DNA of 24,516 bases from Alphaproteobacteria bacterium (GCA_017479785.1 JAFVBT010000005.1:1-24516); one strand, 5' to 3'; numbered from the stretch's first letter, positions 15,709-23,402 are shown. Numbers and translations are program-made. Notes: a model not told the origin generated them from the letters alone.

Positions 15709-16331
15709 TTCTTTGTCCTTATATTTGTAATTTTCATAATAACACCATCTTCACTGTATTTGTTTTTAAAAATTTCGCAGCTGTAATTCCAATGTTCTTT
15801 GGCCTGATTTTCCTCGCAGAGATACGATTTACCTTTCAGCAGTAAAAGCTTTGTTTGTTTTCCGCCGATTTTGGCAGCGTATTTAAGCAAAATGTCCAAT
15901 GAAGCAACTGCGCGCGCCGTTATGACATCAGCATTTTTAAATACAGTGTTTTCAACCCGATCATTTATCACTGTAACATTTTTCAGCCCCAACTCAGCAC
16001 TTACTGAGTTTAAATACAGCGTTTTTTTGGTTATACTTTCCACCAAGACAACTTTTGCCTGAGGATTTTTTTCTTGCAATACGATAGCCGAAACAATTCC
16101 CGGAAAACCGGATCCGCTGCCGATATCAACAATTAAATTGTCTTTATCTGAAAAATAAGATGACAATTGGATAGAATCTAATACATGACGCGTCCAAACG
16201 TCAGACAGAGAATTTTTACTGATTAAATTCATTTTTTGATTCCATTGCGTCAGCAAATCCACAAAATTTTCCAATTTGCGGATTGTTTCACGTGAAACAT
16301 TATATGTTTTTAACTCTGCGATAATATCCAT
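15705..16331 (-). CDS. rsmG: 16S rRNA (guanine-N7)-methyltransferase RsmG (GidB)
   Basis: 208 residues. The enzyme methylates N7 of G527 (E. coli numbering) in 16S rRNA using S-adenosylmethionine. The SAM motif VDIGSGSGFPG is at 68–78, followed by VLVESITKKTLYL (95–107) and ITARAVASLD. Residues VSRET (12–16) are encoded by a perfect parS site. Residues VENTVFK (126–132), in a variable loop, come from a copy of the repeated element, and TLYL (104–107) from a second copy read in another frame. A GAGGT Shine-Dalgarno precedes the ATG. The 73-bp gap upstream to the PHP gene shows no convincing promoter or terminator. Confidence 0.97.
   Translation of the reverse strand: MDIIAELKTYNVSRETIRKLENFVDLLTQWNQKMNLISKNSLSDVWTRHVLDSIQLSSYFSDKDNLIVDIGSGSGFPGIVSAIVLQEKNPQAKVVLVESITKKTLYLNSVSAELGLKNVTVINDRVENTVFKNADVITARAVASLDILLKYAAKIGGKQTKLLLLKGKSYLCEENQAKEHWNYSCEIFKNKYSEDGVIMKITNIRTKK
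15936..15953 (-). repeat. Copy 3 of dispersed near-palindromic element
   Basis: Minus strand GAAAACACTGTATTTAAA, the consensus form, in rsmG, read E-N-T-V-F-K. A degenerate half-like version (CACTGTATTTG) lies at 15752–15762 in the same gene. Confidence 0.85.
16009..16026 (-). repeat. Copy 4 of dispersed near-palindromic element, different reading frame
   Basis: Minus strand AAAAACGCTGTATTTAAA, with one core mismatch (ACG for ACA). In rsmG it is read T-L-Y-L, a frame different from the other coding copies. This overlaps a conserved part of the enzyme, so chance similarity is possible for this copy. Confidence 0.55.
16284..16299. other. parS: parS site in rsmG
   Basis: TGTTTCACGTGAAACA, a perfect 16-bp palindrome identical to the bacterial parS consensus. 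It is in the rsmG coding sequence, read V-S-R-E-T. It should be a ParB loading site. Confidence 0.95.
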
Positions 16332-16404
16332 TTTAACCTCATAAATCAGAGATTAAAAGATTCTTTTATATTTGCAACAAAATATATTGCTTATTAACCA
16401 GATT

Positions 16405-17250
16405 CTAGAATTTTAAACGACATTTTATTCCGGCATCAGAAATTGCTTTTTCGGCAACATCAAAATCAGCACCGAGTTCATTTATGCTATGAGCATCATC
16501 ACTGACAACAACGTTTATTTTTCTTTTTGCTATTTCGTTGATTATCTCGGCACACGGATATAAATCCCCGATTTTGCGCAGGCCTTTGGTGCTGATTTCA
16601 ATGCCAACATTATTCTTCTGTAATGCATCCAATACAGATTTCTTTTCCTGCATAAACATTTTTGGTCCGCAATACTCATCACCTACTTTGCGCACGTAGT
16701 CCATATGCGCTAAAAAACAAAAAAGTCCGCTTTCTATAGCTTTTTTCATAACACTGAAATGATGACGCATATACTCATTCATTAAAACTCTGTCCGATTT
16801 TAAATTACCCAACATTCCTATATCTATATAAGTTTCGCATTTTTCATCAAAAAACATATGGTTACCGGAAATCAAATAATCATAATCAAGCTGCGCAAGA
16901 AAATCCTTTAATTCATCTTCCCATCCGTTATATGTAAAATAATCAACTTCAAAACCGACGTAAAGTTTAAAATTTTCCTTCTTTGCAAGTTTTCTGATAT
17001 GTTCGCAATGGTTTTGATAAAACGGCAAAATTGATTTAAAATCAGAAAAAAAGGTATTTTCCCTTTTTTCCTCTACCCAAATTTTATATGACGGACTCTG
17101 TTTTGTATTTTTATGCACAATCAAATGGTCGCTCACACCAAGTTCTGTAAATCCGAGTTTTTTGGCTTGCACCACCATCTCTTCCAATGTGTTCTTGCCA
17201 TCAGAGAAAGTCGTATGACTGTGATATGAGAATGGTTGAATATTATGCAT
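16405..17250 (-). CDS. PHP-family phosphatase, histidinol-phosphatase-like
   Basis: 281 residues. This is a PHP-domain metal-dependent hydrolase like the HisK/HisJ histidinol phosphatases, which remove phosphate from L-histidinol phosphate. Metal ligands are visible in family order: H10-x-H12 (YHSHTTFSDG), D41-H42 (SDH), E101 (GFEVDY), H131 (SGNH), H182 (AHMDYVRK) and D252-x-H254 (SDDAH). No other histidine-biosynthesis gene is nearby, so the substrate is uncertain and could be another phosphomonoester. Its ATG lies inside the end of mnmG (8-bp overlap), so translation is coupled. It interrupts the common mnmG–rsmG order. Confidence 0.85.
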   Translation of the reverse strand: MHNIQPFSYHSHTTFSDGKNTLEEMVVQAKKLGFTELGVSDHLIVHKNTKQSPSYKIWVEEKRENTFFSDFKSILPFYQNHCEHIRKLAKKENFKLYVGFEVDYFTYNGWEDELKDFLAQLDYDYLISGNHMFFDEKCETYIDIGMLGNLKSDRVLMNEYMRHHFSVMKKAIESGLFCFLAHMDYVRKVGDEYCGPKMFMQEKKSVLDALQKNNVGIEISTKGLRKIGDLYPCAEIINEIAKRKINVVVSDDAHSINELGADFDVAEKAISDAGIKCRLKF

Positions 17251-19090
17251 TTTTAATATACCCCAAAATTGCGGTTATGGCTGCCGGTGTTACACCGGTA
17301 ATTCGCGAAGCCTCGCCTATTGTCTTCGGCCTTACAGCTTCAAAACGCTGAACCATTTCTGTTGAAAGGCCACCTATTTTACTATATTCAATATCATCGC
17401 GGATTCGTAAATTTTCATCGCGTTTAAATACTTTAATATCTTCGTATTCGCGTTTTAAATATCCTGAATATTTAGCATCTATCTCAACTTGTTCATATAT
17501 TTCGTCTTTTATTTCTTTGATTTCTGAATCTATTTTTTCAATTGTTTCACGTGAAACATTAGGTTGCCCCATAATGTCTTTAAGCGTTTTTTTGCCGGAA
17601 TGACGAACGGACAACCCTTGTTCTTCAATGTCCGCATAAGATACTGTTTTTGATGCACAATACTTTTCAAATTTTGCAATTTCATCTCTTTTTGCTTTAA
17701 ATACACTGTATCTTTCATCAGAAACACAGCCGATTTCATACCCTAATTCAGTTAATCTGGCATCGGCATTATCTGCACGCAAAACAAGCCTGTATTCAGA
17801 GCGCGATGTGAACATTCTGTATGGTTCATCCACACCTTTGGTTATCAAGTCGTCTATCATAACGCCGATATATGCCTGGCTGCGATCAATATGCAATTCT
17901 TTGCCTGTCTTGCATGCATACAGCGCAGCATTTACACCGGCAATCAAACCTTGAGCACCCGCCTCTTCGTAGCCGGTTGTTCCGTTAATCTGTCCGGCTA
18001 AATACAAACCCGGCACCTTTTTAACCTGCAAACAATGATCTAGCTCTTGAGGATCAACATAATCATATTCAATAGCGTAGGCAAACCGCAAGATTTCTAC
18101 ATTTTCCAAACCTTTCATTGTATGGATAAAAGCATCTTGCACATCCTCAGGCAAAGAGGTTGATATGCCGTTCGGATAAACAACGTTTGTGTTATAACCT
18201 TCAGGCTCTAAAAAAATTTGATGTGATGTTCTGTCGGCAAAACGCACCAATTTATCCTCAATACTCGGACAATAACGCGGCCCTCTACCTGTAATTAATC
18301 CGGAAAAAAGCGCACATTTTGAGAAATTATCACGAATAATTTTATGGGTTTGTTCATTTGTATAAGTTATGCCGCAATCTATTTGATTTTGCGTGATTTT
18401 TTCCGTTAAAAAGGAAAATGGGCACGGATTTTCATCGCCGGATTGACGCTCCAAAACAGACCAATTTATCGTATCACCGTTTAATCTGGCCGGTGTACCG
18501 GTTTTCAAACGCCCGACTTTGATTCCTTTTTCCTTTAAATACGGTGTTATACCGACACAAGAGACATCTCCGACGCGCCCGCCGATTGTGGTTTTATGAC
18601 CGGTAAACATTACGCCGTTCAAAAACGTTCCCGTTGTTAACACAACCGCAGAGGCCAACAACTTTGTGCCGTCTGACAAAGCGACTCCCTGCACTTTGTC
18701 GTTTTCAAAAATCAACCCTTCAACCGCCGCTTCTTTGATTTCTAAATTTTCAACAGCGCGGAGTGCCTCAAGCATATACCGGCGATATAAATCGCGATCA
18801 GCCTGCGCGCGCGGCCCGCGAACAGCCGGCCCTTTAGAAAGATTCAGCATTCTGAATTGTATGCCGGCTTTATCAATAACGCGCCCCATCAAACCGTCAA
18901 GCGCGTCAATTTCACGCACCAAATGCCCTTTACCCAGTCCGCCGATTGCCGGATTGCAGGACATTTCTCCGATTGTTGATATTTTATGCGTCACTAAAAG
19001 CGTCTTTGCGCCGGTTCGCGCCGCTGCCGCACATGCCTCACAGCCGGCATGGCCACCGCCGACAACAATGACATCATATTTATTTTCCAT
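17243..19090 (-). CDS. mnmG: tRNA uridine-5-carboxymethylaminomethyl modification enzyme MnmG (GidA)
   Basis: 615 residues. MnmG is an FAD-dependent partner of MnmE that installs the cmnm5 group on the wobble uridine of several tRNAs. The Rossmann FAD motif GGGHAGCE is at 11–18. Both GidA signatures are seen: GPRYCPSIEDK and TGYEEAGAQGL. The C-terminal MnmE-binding helical region ends with ITGVTPAAITAILGYI. An AGAGGG Shine-Dalgarno precedes the ATG. The insert before the C-terminal domain holds NVSRET, encoded by a parS site, and a copy of the repeated element read R-Y-S-V-F-K. The 140-bp leader upstream carries another copy. Confidence 0.98.
   Translation of the reverse strand: MENKYDVIVVGGGHAGCEACAAAARTGAKTLLVTHKISTIGEMSCNPAIGGLGKGHLVREIDALDGLMGRVIDKAGIQFRMLNLSKGPAVRGPRAQADRDLYRRYMLEALRAVENLEIKEAAVEGLIFENDKVQGVALSDGTKLLASAVVLTTGTFLNGVMFTGHKTTIGGRVGDVSCVGITPYLKEKGIKVGRLKTGTPARLNGDTINWSVLERQSGDENPCPFSFLTEKITQNQIDCGITYTNEQTHKIIRDNFSKCALFSGLITGRGPRYCPSIEDKLVRFADRTSHQIFLEPEGYNTNVVYPNGISTSLPEDVQDAFIHTMKGLENVEILRFAYAIEYDYVDPQELDHCLQVKKVPGLYLAGQINGTTGYEEAGAQGLIAGVNAALYACKTGKELHIDRSQAYIGVMIDDLITKGVDEPYRMFTSRSEYRLVLRADNADARLTELGYEIGCVSDERYSVFKAKRDEIAKFEKYCASKTVSYADIEEQGLSVRHSGKKTLKDIMGQPNVSRETIEKIDSEIKEIKDEIYEQVEIDAKYSGYLKREYEDIKVFKRDENLRIRDDIEYSKIGGLSTEMVQRFEAVRPKTIGEASRITGVTPAAITAILGYIKNA
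17543..17558. other. parS: parS site in mnmG
   Basis: TGTTTCACGTGAAACA, perfect consensus, within mnmG and read V-S-R-E-T in the same frame as the site in rsmG. Confidence 0.95.
17696..17713 (-). repeat. Copy 5 of dispersed near-palindromic element
   Basis: Minus strand AGATACAGTGTATTTAAA in mnmG, read R-Y-S-V-F-K. The core is in the ACA-G-TGT orientation. Confidence 0.75.
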
Positions 19091-19115
19091 TTTACCCTCT
19101 TAATTATTTTGAAAC

Positions 19116-19144
19116 AATAAAACACAAAATAAACCGGATTTCAA
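19116..19144 (-). promoter_or_regulatory. Possible mnmG promoter
   Basis: On the minus strand, TTGAAA (complement of 19139–19144) and TTTATT (complement of 19116–19121) are 17 bp apart in the mnmE–mnmG gap. The -35 box is good and the -10 box weak. A copy of the repeated element abuts the -35 box. Confidence 0.35.
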
Positions 19145-19162
19145 TTTAAATACACTGTATTT
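19145..19162 (-). repeat. Copy 6 of dispersed near-palindromic element, intergenic
   Basis: Contains the perfect inverted repeat AAATACA-C-TGTATTT (19148–19162), the most symmetric of the A/T-flanked copies. It is intergenic, 55 bp before the mnmG start, and overlaps or abuts a possible -35 box. Confidence 0.85.
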
Positions 19163-19217
19163 GAAACAAATTTCACAAAATTTCCTGATTTAAAATCGCC
19201 GTTCACGCGAATCTCTA

Positions 19218-19235
19218 TTTAAAAACAGTGTTATT
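19218..19235 (-). repeat. Copy 7 of dispersed near-palindromic element, at the mnmE stop codon
   Basis: Minus strand AATAACACTGTTTTTAAA. The TAA of mnmE is the first part of the core, so the element begins in the gene and ends in the spacer. Confidence 0.75.
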
Positions 19236-20571
19236 TTCCTATACAGAAACTGCTGAATATTTTATCCAGAATTTCATCTACCTCAACGCGGCCGGTTATT
19301 TTACCGATGGCACGACAAGCCAAACGTATATCTTCTGCCGACAACTCAATTTCTTTTTGCAAATTAAACCTTTGCAAATTTTCAATACACTCTTCAAGCG
19401 CTTCTTTATACCGGCGACGCGTTATTATTTCAGAAGAATTATCCGATATTATCCCTTTGAAATAAGTAGAAATTTTATCCGTAATCGCAGTTACATTCTC
19501 ATTATTTTTTGCTGATATAGGCAAGCAACCCTGTTTCAATAAATTTTGCTTTTCGGCATCACTGATTTTATCGGCTTTGTTAGCAACCAGCACATAATTG
19601 CCGCTATTGTCCGCATAATTTTTGAAAATATCCGGCTTATCCGCTGAAGCATCAAACATAAAGATTTTATAATCGGCCTCTGTAATTTTTTCCTGAGCAA
19701 TCTTAATTCCGATTTTTTCTATTTCATCGGCGGAATCGCGCAACCCTGCCGTATCGGACAAGATAATCGGAATGCCATTTAAATCAATATAAGCATCTAT
19801 CACATCACGTGTTGTACCGGCAATATCCGAAACAATCGCGACGTTTCGTTTTGTTATTGCATTTATCAAACTTGATTTACCGGCATTGGTCGGACCGGCA
19901 ATCACAACCTTAAAACCATCACGCAACCGCTCATTGATATTATTATCGCATAAATGATTTTCTATCTCTTTAATAAGAGTTAAAACACTGTTTTCAATTT
20001 TAAATACAGTGTTCTCAGGAATATTTTCATCCGGAAAATCAATGTATGCCTCAATATATGAAAGGATATCAACCAGCTTATTACGCCACGAATCATACAA
20101 ATTCAACAGCACTCCACCCATCTGCTTTAAGGCTATTTTTTGCTGTAACGAAGTTTCCGCATCTATCAAGTCTGCCAAGCCGTCGGCCTCGGTTAAATCC
20201 GTTTTACCGTTATAAAAGGCGCGCCGTGAAAATTCTCCGGGTTCAGCTATACGGAAACTCGGCAAAACAGATAAAGCATCAATAACACTGCGAATAACAG
20301 CCTTTGAGCCATGGCAATTTATTTCAACCGTATCTTCACCGGTAAACGAATGCGGCGCCTTAAAGCCGACAATCAGACAATTATCCAGTGTTTCACGTGA
20401 AACAGGGTTAAACAACGGTGTATGATACATTTTGCGGCTCACAAAATTCTTTATATCAACAGACGTCATTTTTTCAATAACAGAAAAAGCGTCCTTACCC
20501 GAAATGCGCAAAACGGCAATTCCGGATTTTCCGAAAATGGTTGAAAGAGCATATATTGTTTTGTTATCCAT
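19231..20571 (-). CDS. mnmE: tRNA modification GTPase MnmE (TrmE)
   Basis: 446 residues from ATG 20571. A TTG at 20583 would extend the frame by four residues, but MDNKTIYALST is the usual MnmE N-terminus, so ATG is preferred. It forms the tRNA wobble-uridine modification complex with MnmG. An N-terminal formyl-tetrahydrofolate-binding domain (EPGEFSRRAFYNGK) is followed by a helical domain with an inserted GTPase. The GTPase has G1 GPTNAGKSS (226–234), G3 DTAG (273–276) and G4 NKAD (331–334), and the chain ends in the catalytic C-I-G-K. NPVSRETL is encoded by a parS site. ENTVFKIENSV, in the helical domain, is encoded by two adjacent copies of the repeated element. Confidence 0.98.
   Translation of the reverse strand: MDNKTIYALSTIFGKSGIAVLRISGKDAFSVIEKMTSVDIKNFVSRKMYHTPLFNPVSRETLDNCLIVGFKAPHSFTGEDTVEINCHGSKAVIRSVIDALSVLPSFRIAEPGEFSRRAFYNGKTDLTEADGLADLIDAETSLQQKIALKQMGGVLLNLYDSWRNKLVDILSYIEAYIDFPDENIPENTVFKIENSVLTLIKEIENHLCDNNINERLRDGFKVVIAGPTNAGKSSLINAITKRNVAIVSDIAGTTRDVIDAYIDLNGIPIILSDTAGLRDSADEIEKIGIKIAQEKITEADYKIFMFDASADKPDIFKNYADNSGNYVLVANKADKISDAEKQNLLKQGCLPISAKNNENVTAITDKISTYFKGIISDNSSEIITRRRYKEALEECIENLQRFNLQKEIELSAEDIRLACRAIGKITGRVEVDEILDKIFSSFCIGK
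19980..19997 (-). repeat. Copy 8 of dispersed near-palindromic element (tandem pair, first)
   Basis: Contains the perfect inverted repeat AAAACA-C-TGTTTT (19982–19994), in mnmE. Its centre is 21 bp from the centre of copy 9. Confidence 0.75.
19999..20016 (-). repeat. Copy 9 of dispersed near-palindromic element (tandem pair, second)
   Basis: Minus strand GAGAACACTGTATTTAAA, identical over 18 bp to copy 2 in parB. Read E-N-T-V-F-K in mnmE. Confidence 0.85.
20389..20404. other. parS: parS site in mnmE
   Basis: TGTTTCACGTGAAACA, perfect consensus, within mnmE and read V-S-R-E-T. Confidence 0.95.
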
Positions 20572-20705
20572 AAATTTTCTCAAAAAACATCAAATCCATT
20601 TTAAGCCGCTTTTTTTGACCGTATAAGCAAAGTTTATATTTTTATGACTGATTTATCATTTTTTTGCCGCAACGACTCTCCTATAGCCTCTCAGAAGATC
20701 AATTT

Positions 20706-22691
20706 TCAGCGTCCGGAATATTGCCGAATTGCTCTAAGCTGCTGCGCCGAAAAATTTTGCCGACTATTCTGAGTTCTGTTTGCCTGATGCTGCGGCTGCG
20801 ATTGACTCATACGCTGTCTGAAAGTTTGTTTTGCCGCTTCCGGAATTGACGACATTCTCTCAATCTTTGACAAGTCCGTCGGCACCTTACCGGTCGGCAC
20901 ACGTCCGCTATTAATACAAGCAACGTATAATGTCAAGGCCTGTTCTTCAGTCAATGTTTCCATAAACTCAACTTTTCTTGCTTTGTTTGTCGGCTCTGCC
21001 AACATTTTCACATATAAATCATACCCCGCGTTGTCGCTTATTTCAGCTTCATAGCGATTTTTATAGCTTATTGTGGCATTATTAACGGCAAATTTATATT
21101 CCAAATTGTTCTTGGCAATTTCGTGATAACCGTCAACCTGCTGCCAATATCTTTGCAAATCATCGCTCCAATCGGCATGATCACTCGGAATTTCCGGCTG
21201 CGGCGGCAAATTCGGATCATAATTGTAGGAATTATCGTACAATGAAGCAATGCGAAAATTATCAATTTCATTCAAAAAAGCAGATTGATTAACGCTGTCA
21301 CGCATTAATGCCCGCGCCATTCCGACAAGAGAAGTATTTATTTTCCCTTGAGCGGCATCATCTGAAATATTATTGATTTTTTCTTGCAAAGCGTCTTTCG
21401 CCGGATTGATTATTGTGCCGACAATATCTACTGTTCTGTCTGCTTCGTTGCTGCCATTTTCCGCTTCAATTACATAATTTTCGGCGCTTACCTCTAATTC
21501 AGGCTTAATATATTGTGCCAAATTTCTATGCTCCATCCGACCGGTCTGCGGATTATAAATCTCAAAATTATAATACATTGAGCGAATTTTCTTAAACCAT
21601 GCTCTATCGGTATCCTCCGGCGCCGTCACCGGCTGTTGCTTTGCCATATCTCTTGTGTTTTCTACAAATTGTCCGTTATCGTATGATTCCTTATGAGCGG
21701 CATTAAATTTTTTAATGGCAGAATCCACAATTGCATTCATATTTGTTGCCATTGCCATACGCTCTTCATCTGAAGCACAATTTTTTAGTTTTTGGGCAAA
21801 ATCACCGGAAAACTCATCAAACATGCTGTAATCATTGTAATTTCCGCATTTTAAATATTTATTTATGCCATTAACCAGCTGCTCTAAATATGCGCTTCTT
21901 TCATTTTCAACACTCAAGCAATAGCAGTCTTCCACAGAAAGTCTTTTAACGTCATTTTTTATGCTTAATCCATCGTAAAAAACTTTATTTTTAAGATGCT
22001 TAATTTCGTGCGCTATTGTTTTATCGTGGTGTTGAACGCGCTTGTACTCATCCGCATAAATCTTAAATAAACTTTTACTCTTTCTGTCAGATATACCATT
22101 CATAAAATCTGAAATATTTAAATTCGGATTTGCTGCTCTTGCCGATTCAAATCGGCGAATCATTGTTTGCAGTTCGGCATATTCCTGAGGCGGAAAATGA
22201 AATTGATTGCGAACAATTTCTATTTTGTTTTCATTCTCGTAAAATATTGCGGTTGTTTTCTTAAAATCTCTGGCAACATACTCTTCTCCGTCAAAATAAA
22301 CATCATAAGTGCAATCTTTTGTTGTAATTTTTCCGCCGATATTTTTAAACACCTCAGGCACAGAATTATCCGGAACCGTATAGTCAAACTGTATTGTATC
22401 GTCAGGGCAGGGAGGCATATTTGCCGTGTTTAAATCATTACGATATTCAGCCGGTTCTTTACGAAAATGATAGCCGGAAATTTCTTTTTGCAGAAATTCT
22501 GTATTTTTGTAATCAATATCGGCATTGACTACAACACTTCCGGAATTGTAACATTCGCTGAATGTCTTATCTTTACAGGCATTTTGACATTGCGTTGTAA
22601 TACGCATCTTCTCAGCTGCATTTGAATATTCTATGCTGAATACAATTACATGATTATCTTTTGTCTTAACCAATAAGGACTCTGTTGTCAT
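20706..22691 (-). CDS. Unrecognised 661-residue protein with zinc-metallopeptidase-like HEIKH motif
   Basis: No family recognised. Residues 228–232 read HEIKH, a match to the HExxH zinc site. About 30 residues later, ENERSAYLEQ (262–271) supplies glutamates E262 and E264, either of which could be the third ligand as in gluzincins. Three cysteines (C35, C39, C47) lie near the N-terminus. No signal peptide or membrane helix is visible. The last 45 residues are rich in Q, N, S and R and end IRQYSGR; a basic, disordered C-terminus of this kind is found in some type IV secretion substrates, but also elsewhere. It has its own promoter. The 135-bp gap to mnmE shows no clear terminator. HExxH can occur by chance, so enzymatic activity is only a possibility. 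Confidence 0.72.
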   Translation of the reverse strand: MTTESLLVKTKDNHVIVFSIEYSNAAEKMRITTQCQNACKDKTFSECYNSGSVVVNADIDYKNTEFLQKEISGYHFRKEPAEYRNDLNTANMPPCPDDTIQFDYTVPDNSVPEVFKNIGGKITTKDCTYDVYFDGEEYVARDFKKTTAIFYENENKIEIVRNQFHFPPQEYAELQTMIRRFESARAANPNLNISDFMNGISDRKSKSLFKIYADEYKRVQHHDKTIAHEIKHLKNKVFYDGLSIKNDVKRLSVEDCYCLSVENERSAYLEQLVNGINKYLKCGNYNDYSMFDEFSGDFAQKLKNCASDEERMAMATNMNAIVDSAIKKFNAAHKESYDNGQFVENTRDMAKQQPVTAPEDTDRAWFKKIRSMYYNFEIYNPQTGRMEHRNLAQYIKPELEVSAENYVIEAENGSNEADRTVDIVGTIINPAKDALQEKINNISDDAAQGKINTSLVGMARALMRDSVNQSAFLNEIDNFRIASLYDNSYNYDPNLPPQPEIPSDHADWSDDLQRYWQQVDGYHEIAKNNLEYKFAVNNATISYKNRYEAEISDNAGYDLYVKMLAEPTNKARKVEFMETLTEEQALTLYVACINSGRVPTGKVPTDLSKIERMSSIPEAAKQTFRQRMSQSQPQHQANRTQNSRQNFSAQQLRAIRQYSGR

Positions 22692-22714
22692 TCGTCTATC
22701 TCCGTTATATATGC

Positions 22715-22743
22715 ATTATAACTTTGTTTTGACAAAAAATCAA
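22715..22743 (-). promoter_or_regulatory. Sigma-70-type promoter of the HEIKH gene
   Basis: On the minus strand, TTGATT (complement of 22738–22743) and TATAAT (complement of 22715–22720) are separated by 17 bp. The start codon is about 24 bp downstream, with CGGAGA as ribosome site. Confidence 0.7.
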
Positions 22744-22751
22744 CAAATATT

Positions 22752-23315
22752 TTATTTAAAATTTATATTTTCGTTTTGTCTTTGCGAACGCTGCATTATC
22801 AGTTGGTGTTCTTTGAATTTTTCATCCAACTCGCGACGAATATTTCTGAGCAGGCTTTCATCTTTCGGTGCGCGCTCTATTGCTTGAATTAACGCATCGC
22901 CGTTGCGACCGTTTAAAACCGCCATCATCATATTGCGCTCGGTGGCATCCATGACCATATAAAGATTTATGATGAGATTATTAAGAAATGTGTTACCTTC
23001 CAGCGGCGGACGATTGCCGTATTTATCTTCCAAAAACGCGGCGAATTTTTTGCGAATAGCTTCCTGTTCACGCTTTTTGCCGAGTTCTATTTCATTATGC
23101 TTTACAATAGCCTTTTGCCAAAGTTGCGAGCGATCATCTATTGTTAAGCCAAGCGCTTTATACGAACTCATGCGTTGTTCCGGATTTTTGCATTCTTCAC
23201 AACGAATTGCCATATCATTTGATGCCTGTAACGAACGTCCGAACAAACCGCAAAACGTGTTATTTGCTTTCAAAAAAGGACAATATTCCGGACACTTTTT
23301 AATTTCTTCTGTCAT
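22752..23315 (-). CDS. Unrecognised 187-residue protein with N-terminal cysteine cluster
   Basis: The first 42 residues contain C8, C12, C22, C39 and C42 (CPEYCPFLK, then FCGLFG, then RCEECK), a spacing suited to a structural zinc or iron-sulfur site. The rest is helical and charged, with a possible coiled coil (KHNEIELGKKREQEAIRKKF) and a basic, Q/N-rich C-terminus. There is no signal peptide or membrane helix. A GAGGT Shine-Dalgarno precedes the ATG. It stands between two other unrecognised genes on the same strand, with 60 bp to the HEIKH gene, which has a separate promoter. Function unknown. Confidence 0.75.
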   Translation of the reverse strand: MTEEIKKCPEYCPFLKANNTFCGLFGRSLQASNDMAIRCEECKNPEQRMSSYKALGLTIDDRSQLWQKAIVKHNEIELGKKREQEAIRKKFAAFLEDKYGNRPPLEGNTFLNNLIINLYMVMDATERNMMMAVLNGRNGDALIQAIERAPKDESLLRNIRRELDEKFKEHQLIMQRSQRQNENINFK

Positions 23316-23335
23316 TTTTACCTCAACCTGATGCG

Positions 23336-23363
23336 ATTGTATTCTTTATTTTTTAAGTTGCAA
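23336..23363 (-). promoter_or_regulatory. Possible promoter of the cysteine-cluster gene
   Basis: On the minus strand, TTGCAA (complement of 23358–23363) and TACAAT (complement of 23336–23341) have 16-bp spacing, just after the terminator of the upstream gene. Confidence 0.45.
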
Positions 23364-23374
23364 CAAAAAATTAA

Positions 23375-23402
23375 AGGCAGGGACTAAAAAACTTCCCTGC
23401 CT
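23375..23402 (-). terminator. Rho-independent terminator of the small membrane-protein gene
   Basis: A perfect 9-bp stem (AGGCAGGGA at 23375–23383 with TCCCTGCCT at 23394–23402) and a 10-base loop, followed on the minus strand by TTTAATTTTTTG. Confidence 0.88.

Noticed and set aside
16404..16413. ATTCTAGAAT palindrome at the end of the PHP gene as regulatory site or terminator
   Set aside because: A short single occurrence spanning the stop codon, with no loop and no T tract.
13750..20705. Origin of replication within the ParABS block
   Set aside because: No cluster of TTATCCACA-type DnaA boxes and no dnaA, hemE or dnaN; the longest gap is 140 bp. The origin is probably nearby but outside.
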